Shown piece after piece: positions 32,865 through 41,396 of a stretch of DNA of 58,374 nucleotides; within the stretch, counting starts at the first letter, position 1; each line of letters starts with the position of its first letter. Location of the stretch: NCBI GenBank assembly GCA_002433075.1, contig DJHM01000035.1, forward strand, positions 16,047 through 74,420, given 5' to 3'. Source of the stretch: Latescibacteria bacterium UBA6620 (GTDB lineage Bacteria > Latescibacterota > UBA2968). The position numbers and the translations under genes were made by a program. The notes below the pieces were generated by a model, which saw only the letters and a list, made by a program, of their open reading frames with translations, did no database searches and was not told the origin of the DNA.

Positions 32865-34285
32865 TCAGGTTTGCAGGCAGTATTTATCGAGGCGGTAACG
32901 CAAGGTGCCTCGAGTGAGGCCGAGGAGCTTGGCGGCCCGAGCCTGATTACCTCCGGTCAGGCTGAGAGCCTGTTGGATGAGGTCTTTATTGAGGTCGTCG
33001 AGGACTACGCCTTCGGGGGGGCAGCTGGAAGGACGATGTGTCGCCCCCGTCGGTGCCTTCGGCCGAAGCGGGGGCTGCCGAGGACATATTCAAGAATCCG
33101 AGGTGATCGAGGCGGAGTGTGTCGTCGTCTTCGAGGAGGGCGCTCCGCTCGATGGCATTGCGGAGTTCCCTTACGTTTCCCTTCCACGGATGGTCGAGCA
33201 TACGGCGCTCCGCTTCAGGCTCCAGTTTACTCATCGGGTCGGACGATCCTGCCGCGAATTCCTTCAGAAATCTTTGAATGAGGGGTACGATGTCCTCGCA
33301 ACGCTCCCTGAGCGGGGGGATGTAGATCGGGGCGACGTTGAGTCGATAGAACAGGTCTTCTCTGAATTCGCCCTGTTCGGTGGCTTCGCGCAGGTTGCGG
33401 TTCGTGGCCGCCACGATACGGACGTCGACGGAGATGCTTTTGTTGCCGCCGAGTCTGTAGAACGATCGTTCCTCCAGGACCCGCAAGAGCTTGATCTGGT
33501 TTTCGGGATTGAGTTCCCCGACTTCGTCGAGAAACAGCGTGCCTCCGTCTGCGGCCTCGAACTTGCCGATCCTCGACTGGGCGGCTCCGGTGAAGGCGCC
33601 CTTCTCGCTACCGAACAGCTCTGATTCGACGAGGTCCTTTGGTATGGCTCCGCAGTTGATGGCGATAAACGGCCCGTCGGCTTTCTGGTTCTTGTAGTGG
33701 GCGATGTGTTCCTTGCCGGTCCCACTCTCGCCCTCGATCAGGACGGTGGCGGTATCGCTTCGGGCCACTCTCTCCACCACGCGAATCACACGTTTGAAAG
33801 CCTGGCTTTCGGCCACGACGTTATCGATGTCGATCCGCTCGCGCTGGGCGGTCCTGAGGACATTGACTTCTCGCCGAAGACGAACCGTTTCCAGCGTTTC
33901 GGCGATCAACAGCTGGAGTTCTTCGGTGTTGAACGGCTTGGTGATGTAATTTCGGGCCCCCGCTTTCATGGCGGCCACCGCGGTTTCGATCGTGCCCTCT
34001 GCGGTGATCATGATCGCCTCGGCCTGCTCTGCGTCCCTTTCTGATTCTTCGCAGCGTTTCCATCCCGTCGATCCCGGGAAGGCCGATATCCAGCGGGATG
34101 AGATCAGGATCTTCTTCTTGAGCGAGGCGGATGCCTTACTCGTCGTTCATAGCGAGCAAGACCTCGTCTGACTCGGCCGTCAGGACCTTTTCCAGCATCG
34201 TCCTGATCGACTGATCGTCGTCGACGCAGAGAATTTTCGGGGTTGTGGAGCAGTCTAAGGTATTTGGACGGATGCGCAGGAAGGG
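32865..34285 (-). pseudogene. Degenerate NtrC-type sigma-54 response regulator
   Basis: All three NtrC-family domains can be followed, but in broken frames. Receiver: I-L-C-V-D-D-D-Q from 34237 leftwards, with no start codon in frame before it, an in-frame TAA at 34138-34136, and a frameshift between 34054 and 34037. AAA+ domain: G-E-S-G-T-G-K-E, G-A-F-T-G-A and F-L-D-E-V-G-E are intact, but about three residues are missing in the helix after Walker A. Fis-type DNA-binding domain (N-Q-A-R-A-A-K-L-L-G-L then R-Y-R-L) is reached only by correcting a run of seven G at 33015-33021 to six; its stop is at 32865-32867. An ATG at 34011 could give a receiver-less 341-residue protein without the DNA-binding end. 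No sensor kinase lies nearby. Confidence 0.85.
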
Positions 34286-34457
34286 TCAGGAACACATCCG
34301 AAGGTTCAGGCGTTAGCGAGTGTGAATTAAGGATTCGTCCTCTAGGGTGTTAAGCGCTTTCTCCGAGTTGGCGCGTCGACACAATTTTCTCAAAGCACTA
34401 CATTTCATAGGTTTACGGCAGACTTTCCAGGGCTCGTTCGGGCAGATTGGACACACG

Positions 34458-35282
34458 TTGATTCGATTTCACACGTACATTTTCTCCCGCCTCATTGTGG
34501 TATTCACGGTGGTTTCGGCTCTGTCGGCCGCGCTTCCGGGGTGTAGCCTCGTGGATCGGCAGGGCCCTCCCCAGATTGAGGGAGAGGTGGGCAAGATTCC
34601 CGGTGAGGATCCCCTGGTGGCCGGCCTCGATGTTCTTCAGGACATCCGGCGTCTCAACTTGGAGGGTTCGAGCCCCACAGTCGGTCGTGGCCAGTCGGTG
34701 GATTTCGTACTGTTCAGCCAGGACCCGGACAATGACGAACTGGACTATCGATGGACGGCTCGAAGGATCGAAGTTGATATACCCGACGCGACCAACAGTG
34801 GAGGCGTGTTCGAGATCAGCGATAACGACACCCTGGTGGACCTGTTCCAGGATTCGGTCACCGTGACGTGGATTGCCCCTGGCGAGCTGGGTGAAATTGA
34901 GTTGAAGGTGAGGATCGGAGACGGTGTGACGGGGATCCTGGATTCTCAGACCGTAGTCGTCGATGTCACGCAGGGCCCCCCGGTTGCGTTCGCAGGATTC
35001 GACACGTCCTACGTCTTCAGCCAAAATTTGGCCGTGCAGTTGAACGGGGCGCTGAGCACGGACCCGGACGGGGACGCGTTGACGTACAGCTGGCGCCAAA
35101 TCGCCGGCCCACGATTCGGGATCCAGGCGGTAAGTCGCCCGGTTGTGAACGTTCTGCCCCCTGCGGACTATGCGTTCGAGCTGACGGTCCGGGACAACGG
35201 CCAGCGAGAGGAACTCCACCTCCCAAGCGCGCCCGACACGGTTAGGGTGAGGGTGTCGGATCGCTCGGGGCGCGGGGGATGA
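34458..35282 (+). CDS. Putative lipoprotein with PKD/Ig-like repeats
   Basis: A 274-residue protein. From TTG at 34458 it has a basic start, a hydrophobic stretch and A-A-L-P-G-C, a slightly unusual lipobox with Cys27. The rest is beta-rich: two domains of Ig/PKD type, the second with D-P-D-G-D-A-L-T-Y-S-W (about 206-216), the classic calcium-binding-like PKD/REJ signature, and the first with D-P-D-N-D-E-L-D-Y-R-W (about 93-103). Likely a surface or periplasmic binding protein. The frame is open back to about 34347, but no signal-like start occurs there. No specific function can be given. Confidence 0.7.
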   Translation: MIRFHTYIFSRLIVVFTVVSALSAALPGCSLVDRQGPPQIEGEVGKIPGEDPLVAGLDVLQDIRRLNLEGSSPTVGRGQSVDFVLFSQDPDNDELDYRWTARRIEVDIPDATNSGGVFEISDNDTLVDLFQDSVTVTWIAPGELGEIELKVRIGDGVTGILDSQTVVVDVTQGPPVAFAGFDTSYVFSQNLAVQLNGALSTDPDGDALTYSWRQIAGPRFGIQAVSRPVVNVLPPADYAFELTVRDNGQREELHLPSAPDTVRVRVSDRSGRGG

Positions 35283-35319
35283 CCCGTTTGGACGCGGGTC
35301 CTGGTGCGGTTCGGACGTC

Positions 35320-36540
35320 GTGACAGTCTTTACCCGCAACGCGCTGCTCCTGACAGCGGAGAAGGCCAGCCATCTTCTGGGCGCCCTGGCCTTGATGATC
35401 CTCGTTGCACGACGTCTCGGTCCCGATATCCTGGCGGACTACGGGTTCGTCATATCGGTGACCGCTTTCTTTCTTCCGCTGATCGACGTTGGACTGAACA
35501 CGCGCGTGATCAAGGCCTCGGCGTCACGCGAGGAACGCGGTGGATCGGCATTCGATGAGGCGGTCGGCTACAGGATCGCGGTTTCTCCGGCTTCGCTGGC
35601 CCTGATGGTGGGCTGCGGTCTGGCGTGGGGGCGCACACCGGCCGTGGACCTGACCGTTCTCCTGGTGGGGCTGTCGACCGTGGCGATGAGCCTTGGAGAT
35701 ACGGCGAATTCGGTTTTCAAGGGGCTGCAGCGGTCGGGCTACAGTTTCGGACTGATCGGCGCGCTCAACGTCGTGCTTCTGGTTTCCGTGTTCGCGGTGC
35801 TGGAACGGGGTGGCGGGCTGCCTGAAATCGGAGCTTGCTACCTGGTCGCGCGCCTTCTCTACGCGTTTGCCGCATTCTACCTGGCTCACACACGCGCAGG
35901 CGTTTCTGTCCCCAGCATCCGCCCGTCGTTCCATCTGAGAGTGGTGGTGGACGGTCTGTTTCATCTACCTGCGCCCTACTTTCTGGGCAACGTCCTTGCG
36001 ATCGCCTATACCGCGACCTATGTCGCGCTCGGTGAGGCCGCGGCAGGACCCTACTACGTGGGCTATCGTGCGGCAGCGGCGGTTTTCATCCTCGTAAGCG
36101 CGGGGTTCGAAGCGCTACTGGCTTCCGCGACGGCCGATCGGGCAGTGGGGCTGGGTCAAAGCGCGGGTACCACGTTCGCGGTCCTCGCAATCGGTGGGGG
36201 CATCGGTTTATATGCGGTCGCCCCGATCGCTCCACTCCTGTTTGGCGATTCGTTTTCCGGCAGCGTCGTGGCAGTGAGAGTCCTCGCGTTGTGTGTCCCA
36301 CCCTTCGCGTTCGTCGGGCTCGCCTACACCCTGTTGATCGGGTACGACCAGCAGCGGGGGGCCACCTATTCTATGCTCATCCTTCTGGGAATCACCACGG
36401 TGGGGTCGATCGCCGCAGCCTACGCGATGGGGGCCCTCACGACAGCCGCTGTACCGACCTTGGCAACCCTGTTTCTTTCGGCGGTGTTCTGGATGCAACT
36501 CAAACGATCCAGGCGCTCGAGCGACACGGCCCTGACGTGA
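35320..36540 (+). CDS. Oligosaccharide flippase family protein (MOP superfamily)
   Basis: A 406-residue membrane protein with about 12 helices, of the Wzx/polysaccharide-biosynthesis type: L-L-G-A-L-A-L-M-I-L-V-A-R-R-L-G-P near the N-terminus, then repeats of hydrophobic segments with F-K-G-L-Q-R between helices 4 and 5. Such proteins flip undecaprenyl-linked glycans across the inner membrane. GTG start 37 bases after the lipoprotein. No glycosyltransferases are next to it, so its substrate is unknown. Overlaps the next gene by GTGA. Confidence 0.85.
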   Translation: MTVFTRNALLLTAEKASHLLGALALMILVARRLGPDILADYGFVISVTAFFLPLIDVGLNTRVIKASASREERGGSAFDEAVGYRIAVSPASLALMVGCGLAWGRTPAVDLTVLLVGLSTVAMSLGDTANSVFKGLQRSGYSFGLIGALNVVLLVSVFAVLERGGGLPEIGACYLVARLLYAFAAFYLAHTRAGVSVPSIRPSFHLRVVVDGLFHLPAPYFLGNVLAIAYTATYVALGEAAAGPYYVGYRAAAAVFILVSAGFEALLASATADRAVGLGQSAGTTFAVLAIGGGIGLYAVAPIAPLLFGDSFSGSVVAVRVLALCVPPFAFVGLAYTLLIGYDQQRGATYSMLILLGITTVGSIAAAYAMGALTTAAVPTLATLFLSAVFWMQLKRSRRSSDTALT

Positions 36541-37382
36541 ATCGTCTCGACCCTACGCGGGCCCCGGAACCGTCGGGCCCCCTCCTTCCGACCGGTCTGG
36601 CGCTGACTCTCTCCTGGGCTCTCCCGGTCATCGGCGTGGCCGTGGCGGCCTACCTGGGACACGCTGGTGCTCCGAACCCCGTCGACCGTGCCTTTCTGAC
36701 GATGGCCTACCTGCCGCTGGGTCTTCTGGTCGGGGACTTGTGGACGGCGGGGGTCGCGGTTCTGCGACGTCGGGCGGAAACGCCGCTGCGGGTTCCGCTC
36801 GCGACGCCGCTCATTCTGGGATGCCTTCACATCGGGTTGGGAGCGGGTTGCCTCCGTTTGATCGGATTCGACACGCTTTATCGATACGCTCCTCGAGACG
36901 CGTTCGGCGGCGTTTACGAGGCCCGGTGGGCCATCGCCCTCCTCGTGGTCGCGGGGTCGATCCTGGGACTCGTGGGGGCGTTACTGGAAGGACGTCTGTT
37001 GCGCTGGGTGCTGATCTCGGAACGTACGGCGGCGCCTCGAAACGGTCGGCTGCAGGCCACGCCGGCGGATCAGGATCTCGGTCCGGAAAACGTCTACGAG
37101 GCTCAGGTTTTGTTGAACAACCTGGGCTATGAGTTCGGTGCGATCGACGGTGTGCTTACGCCAGAAACATCGGCTGCGTTACAGCGCTTCCAGGAGACGG
37201 CGGGCGTGGAATCGAGTGGAAAGGTGACGGCGCTGACGATGATCGAGCTCCGAAATCGATGGGCGACGGCTGAAGCGTCGACGAAGAGAGCGTCCCTGTG
37301 GGCGATGGCGCGTCACGTGGTCCGTACGCTCGTGATGCCCTTTGCGCAGGTCGCACGAGGGCTCAACCGTTCATCGAAGTGA
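36537..37382 (+). CDS. Four-helix membrane protein with C-terminal peptidoglycan-binding domain
   Basis: A 281-residue protein. Residues 1-170 carry about four hydrophobic helices of no family I know. Residues 185-240 form a PG_binding_1 three-helix domain: E-A-Q-V-L-L-N-N-L-G-Y-E-F-G-A-I-D-G-V, then S-A-A-L-Q-R-F-Q. Such domains bind the peptidoglycan stem peptide, here presumably from the membrane into the periplasm. The GTG start overlaps the flippase stop, so the two are coupled. Combination of a membrane bundle and a wall-binding domain is uncommon. Confidence 0.75.
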   Translation: MNRLDPTRAPEPSGPLLPTGLALTLSWALPVIGVAVAAYLGHAGAPNPVDRAFLTMAYLPLGLLVGDLWTAGVAVLRRRAETPLRVPLATPLILGCLHIGLGAGCLRLIGFDTLYRYAPRDAFGGVYEARWAIALLVVAGSILGLVGALLEGRLLRWVLISERTAAPRNGRLQATPADQDLGPENVYEAQVLLNNLGYEFGAIDGVLTPETSAALQRFQETAGVESSGKVTALTMIELRNRWATAEASTKRASLWAMARHVVRTLVMPFAQVARGLNRSSK

Positions 37383-37411
37383 CGACTCCACTGGTGCAGG
37401 AGAGAAACCGA

Positions 37412-38190
37412 CTATCGCGAGGGGGTCGGCGTTTTTTTTGCGGTGCCCGGAATCCTGACGTGAAGCTGGTCTGAAGAAACGCCCAGGTTCGGTCGTGCCC
37501 GGGTGTGGTGAATGCGGAGATGGTTGCCATCCTGCTCGATGGCGATGCGGCTGGGAAGGTAGGATTCGCCGAAGCGTTTATAGTCGGACATCGTACGGTG
37601 AGAGAGCGTGACTCCGTGGGCGTCGGTGACGATGTCGTCGAGAACACCGAGTGCGAACCGATCGACCGTGATCCGCCGGGTTCCGAACGGATATCCAAAC
37701 ACGAGACGGTAGGCCTCAGTGTCCGTTGTGAAAGAAGTCAGGTGGGTGAGGTCGTTCTCATCGAGGTCGGGCAGTCCGAGCAGGGCCTGAGGTACCCGGT
37801 AGTAACCGAGTTCCATTCCGGTAACCCGCCTGAGTACGGTGCTGGACGGGCCCGAGATGAGCTGGTTTTCGCGGGGCAGGTAGACGTCGACAGAGTCTCG
37901 ATAGAACAGGGCGGACATCAAGCTGACGCCAACGGGGCCACTTACCTCGAGGCGAAGGCTGTCGGGGGCGCGATAGAAGATGACGCCCTTCGCGTTCTGC
38001 CGAACGCCGTCGATCTGGATGGAGATGGAGGCTTGCGCAGTCGCATCGTGCACGCGGTTCCGCACATTCAGGAAGTGTCCGATGAGATCTGCGGGTGAGG
38101 TGATATCGACGAGGGGACGGCGCGGCGAACCTGCGCAACCGATCAAGAGGCACAGGGCGAAGAGGGACGCCCGGCAGCGGTTCGGATCAC
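37412..38190 (-). CDS. LolA/LolB-like (DUF4292-type) outer-membrane lipoprotein, start disturbed
   Basis: About 255 residues. A lipoprotein signal L-F-A-L-C-L-L-I-G-C (Cys codon at 38137-38135) is followed by a beta-rich domain with V-I-F-Y-R-A-P-D-S-L-R-L-E-V-S-G-P-V-G and V-D-V-Y-L-P-R-E-N, typical of LolA/LolB/DUF4292 folds that bind lipid. No ATG, GTG or TTG occurs in frame between the upstream gene and the signal peptide. A GTG at 38190 overlaps the TPR stop as GTGA, the local habit, but is out of frame by one base; a one-base loss between 38190 and about 38170 would explain this. Either a real frameshift or a sequencing error. Last gene of the rnr-purF operon. Confidence 0.65.
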
Positions 38191-40133
38191 GGGGTTTCGC
38201 GGTCGGTCTCCGAAGCGTCCAGGGTTCCGAGCTTCTTGACGAGGGTCTCGTTGTCCGGATCGTACGACCTGGCCTTGGACCAGTGCTCTCTGGCCTGATC
38301 CTTTTGCTCGAGGGCGGCGGCCACGTCTCCCGCGTGCTCGTGGATGACGGCCAGATTCTCGCGCATTCCGGCCAGGTGCCTCGGGTCTGCATCTGTCAAA
38401 GCCTGCATCGCGCGTTCTTCGATGGCGATGGCCTTCTGCAGATACTCGCGCGCCCGCTCGAGTTCACCCAGCTGGTAGTAGGCCCAGCCCATACTGTCGA
38501 GGTAGGCGCCGTTGTTCGGTTCCTGGTCGAGGGCGCGTTGGATAAACTGCAGTGCCTCTCCGAGCCGCACCCCTTTTTCCGCGAACATATAGCCGAGGTA
38601 GTTGAGCGCCTCGTCGTGTGAAGGGTCGAGGGCGATCAGCCTTTCGAATTTTCGGACGGCTGTGTCGAAATTTCCGCTCCGCTCATTTGCCCGGGCAAGT
38701 CCGTAGAGCGTCTGCTGGAGGAGGCCGGCGTTCGATTCCACTCCTGGCATCAGTGCGGCGAAAGCCTCCACTGCGGCGTTCCAGTTCTGTTCCCGGACGA
38801 ATGTCTGAGCCCGCTCGAACCCGAATCCGAGATGATCGGGGTCGGCTTCCAGGGCAGTTTCGAACACGCGCCTTGCTTCAGCGTTCTGTCCGAGCGCGGA
38901 ATGCGCGTTACCCAGCGTCAGCGTAATCTGATGTCTCGCATCTGAAGGAGGCGTGTGGTCCAGGGCAGCGGTCAATTCGTCGATGGCGCTTTCGTATTCT
39001 CCATCGAGGATCAAGCCGTGTGCGAATCCCACGCGATACTCGGGCCGGTTGTCGATGCTCGAAGCCCGCTCGAACGCCTCCCGTGCGTTCTTGCCCTGGT
39101 TCAGGTTGAGCAGGAGTTCTCCCGATTTGGCGTGGAGTTCGGATCGTGCCGGAAACAGGGAGGACAGGTGATTGAGGAGGTTGAGGGCGCGATGGTAGAG
39201 GGCCGAGCGTTGTCGGTCGTCATTCGTGCCTCGGCCGAAGCTGCGGAACACATCGGCCAGCTGTTCGGTGAAGGGCGCATCGACGGGGGTTTCGGCGATC
39301 AGTGCTTCAAATGCGTGCGGCCTGACGTAGATGCTCACGAGCTGCCGCCACACTTGGCGTAACTGGTCCCCCGAGATGTAGGCCACGCCCTTCCGGTAGG
39401 CCCGTGCGGCCGCTAGAGTGTCCCCACGCGAGCCGATGATGCCTCCGAGCTGAACCCAGGCGTCGCCGAGTTGGGGCTGGCGGCTCAATACGTCTCGTAA
39501 CAAAGCTTCCGCCTTGGCGGGCTCGCCGTTGCGTCGGTAGTTCTGGGCTGCGATCTGCCTGCCGCGATCGTCGAGATTGGGCAACGTGACGATTCGGTCC
39601 AGTACGGCAACGACTCCGGCCCTGTCCTGTTGCTTTGTGTAAATGCGCAGGCGTGTGTCGAGGGCACGGATCGGGTTCGTCGAGCGGACGGCGATCCGGT
39701 CGAGCTCAGCGATCGCGGCGGCCGTGTCGAGGGCCCCTGAAAGGAGGGCGTTGTAACGGACCCACCGGTTTTCGAGGTGATCCGGGTCGAGTTCGACCGC
39801 CCGTGTCGAGGGCGCGAGGGCCTCGTCGAAACGATCGAGGGAAGCCAGATTTCGGGCTAGCAGACGGTGGAGGGTGGCTGACGTCGAGTCGATTTCGACG
39901 GCACGTCGAAGGGCGCGAGCGGCGCGGGCGGGATCGTTACGGAGCTCGGCGCTTTTAGCCACCACGTAGAACGAAAACGCGAGAGGGTCCGGCGTGGGGG
40001 ACTCGTGTTCCTTCCCCAAATCGACCCCCGCCGGCGGGGCCATGGCGCATCCGACAAGGACGACCATCAGGCCGATCAACCATTGGTCGGGCCGTGTCTT
40101 CAGGACCCGGGAAGGTTCTTCTTCAAGTTCCAT
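38187..40133 (-). CDS. TPR-repeat lipoprotein
   Basis: A 648-residue protein: lipoprotein signal with L-M-V-V-L-V-G-C (Cys29), then about 12 tetratricopeptide repeats from residue 50 to the end (examples A-R-A-L-R-R-A-V-E-I-D-S and A-L-Q-F-I-Q-R-A-L-D-Q-E-P-N-N). TPRs mediate protein contacts; no enzymatic residues are apparent. Similar lipid-anchored TPR proteins accompany outer-membrane biogenesis genes. ATG at 40133 has GGAG nine bases upstream and lies 34 bases inside the preceding gene. Overlaps the next gene region at its 3' end. Confidence 0.85.
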   Translation of the reverse strand: MELEEEPSRVLKTRPDQWLIGLMVVLVGCAMAPPAGVDLGKEHESPTPDPLAFSFYVVAKSAELRNDPARAARALRRAVEIDSTSATLHRLLARNLASLDRFDEALAPSTRAVELDPDHLENRWVRYNALLSGALDTAAAIAELDRIAVRSTNPIRALDTRLRIYTKQQDRAGVVAVLDRIVTLPNLDDRGRQIAAQNYRRNGEPAKAEALLRDVLSRQPQLGDAWVQLGGIIGSRGDTLAAARAYRKGVAYISGDQLRQVWRQLVSIYVRPHAFEALIAETPVDAPFTEQLADVFRSFGRGTNDDRQRSALYHRALNLLNHLSSLFPARSELHAKSGELLLNLNQGKNAREAFERASSIDNRPEYRVGFAHGLILDGEYESAIDELTAALDHTPPSDARHQITLTLGNAHSALGQNAEARRVFETALEADPDHLGFGFERAQTFVREQNWNAAVEAFAALMPGVESNAGLLQQTLYGLARANERSGNFDTAVRKFERLIALDPSHDEALNYLGYMFAEKGVRLGEALQFIQRALDQEPNNGAYLDSMGWAYYQLGELERAREYLQKAIAIEERAMQALTDADPRHLAGMRENLAVIHEHAGDVAAALEQKDQAREHWSKARSYDPDNETLVKKLGTLDASETDRETP

Positions 40134-41323
40134 TTCATCTCCAGCGGGGGGAAGGCGCCGTCTTCGGGTTGAACGACGAGCTTGACGTGCTTGAGGCCTT
40201 CCCGAAGGATCGGTCGCCCTTGGAAATCGAATCCGGGAAAGTAGAGTTTGAGGAGCTTTTCCTGCCCGGCATAGCGGACCTTGGACGGCAATTCGAGGAA
40301 GCGCGTCTCCGTATAGCCGGGGATACCCGTGTAACGACCGAAGGTATCCGTGACGGACATACTCCGTCCGGGGAGGTCGATCTCCAGAGCTTCGAGCTTA
40401 TGGTGCGCGGTGACTTCCATTGTGACGGGCTCGTAGGCCGTCCCCTTGCTGTCTTCGAGAAAGATGACGTATCGCTCAACATCGAGATGATAGGCCGCCC
40501 CGGGAGTACTCATTTTAAGCCGTACGAGCATCCGGTCGTCTAGATGGTTGTTCGCTGAGAAGCCGTTCCAGGCCGCTTGCTTGTCGCTAAACGTATGGGG
40601 GTAGTGTTCGAACAACAGGTCGAATTCTTCGCGCACCAGTTCGGGAACGGCAATCGTTGCAGACAGGAGCAGGGGTGACTGCACCGCAAGACGTTTCAGC
40701 GTGGGTGACGTCGTGTCATACTGGAGGTCGCGACTCTGGGCCAGACCCGGTTCTGCACGCACTGCGGTTTGTACGTAGTTCCTGACCGTCCAGGATCTGA
40801 CGAGCTCCCGATAGGACAAGGGCGTGTCCCGCCAGTCGGGGTCGGGAAGTTCGATTCGATAGGCGTCAGTCTGTTCCTGCGAACGTCGGTTCAGGGGCGA
40901 ATTGTTGACCCGGTAGAAGGGGGTGTCCGACAACTTGAATTCGAGGAGGTCCTGCTTGGACTTCAGAATTTTCGTGAGCCGCTTTTCCTGGTTGTCATCG
41001 ATGACCGCACGGACCGAGTCGAGGAGTCCGTCGACTTTCCGCCGGGTGTTCTTTTCCAGAAGGTGGAGTTGCTTGATGGTTGGCGTGTAGCCCAGCCAGA
41101 GACGTCCTTCGTAAGTTCGTCGCCCGTATTCCCATTGGTAGCCAGATATGACGGATCGAAGGCTGTCTACGAGCGGGGCCAAGATCTTTGCCTGTCGGGC
41201 TGAGGCCTTCACCTGAGATTGAAACCGGCCGGGCTCGAGGAGATCGCGGGGTGAAGCCGCGTCCGTAGAGGTCACTGTCGCAGCAAGACTGATCACCACA
41301 GCGTATGAGAGCATTCGTTTCAT
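40100..41323 (-). CDS. Secreted protein of unknown function
   Basis: A 407-residue protein with a clear signal peptide (M-K-R-M-L-S-Y-A-V-V-I-S-L-A-A, cleavage near residue 22). The N-terminal half (to about 190) is helical and charged; the rest is beta-rich, ending in a strand-rich segment with L-E-M-K-W-N-L-K-K-N. No cysteine-rich, catalytic or known repeat motif is visible and I do not recognise the family. It is co-transcribed with two lipoproteins, which suggests a periplasmic or outer-membrane role (inference). Confidence 0.75.
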   Translation of the reverse strand: MKRMLSYAVVISLAATVTSTDAASPRDLLEPGRFQSQVKASARQAKILAPLVDSLRSVISGYQWEYGRRTYEGRLWLGYTPTIKQLHLLEKNTRRKVDGLLDSVRAVIDDNQEKRLTKILKSKQDLLEFKLSDTPFYRVNNSPLNRRSQEQTDAYRIELPDPDWRDTPLSYRELVRSWTVRNYVQTAVRAEPGLAQSRDLQYDTTSPTLKRLAVQSPLLLSATIAVPELVREEFDLLFEHYPHTFSDKQAAWNGFSANNHLDDRMLVRLKMSTPGAAYHLDVERYVIFLEDSKGTAYEPVTMEVTAHHKLEALEIDLPGRSMSVTDTFGRYTGIPGYTETRFLELPSKVRYAGQEKLLKLYFPGFDFQGRPILREGLKHVKLVVQPEDGAFPPLEMKWNLKKNLPGS

Positions 41324-41396
41324 GACGGACTTCCGGGGCTGGTATGGACAGGAGTGACCTATCCTTTGACGTTTCAGCCTGGAATTGGTTCTGCAC

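Noticed and set aside
34011..34054. Programmed frameshift in the response regulator gene
   Set aside because: No slippery heptamer with a following pseudoknot is evident, and an upstream in-frame stop plus other lesions make decay or error more likely.
34104..34295. 63-codon minus-strand frame starting at ATG 34295
   Set aside because: It overlaps the receiver remnant in another frame and gives an Arg-rich product without domain character.
37428..37440. T-run with a weak hairpin after the PG-binding protein gene as a terminator
   Set aside because: The stem is only five base pairs with a long loop, and the run lies inside the 3' end of the minus-strand lipoprotein gene (lysine codons).
40100..41323. 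Assignment of the secreted protein to the GWxTD-domain family common in FCB bacteria
   Set aside because: The diagnostic GWxTD sequence is not present anywhere in the protein.
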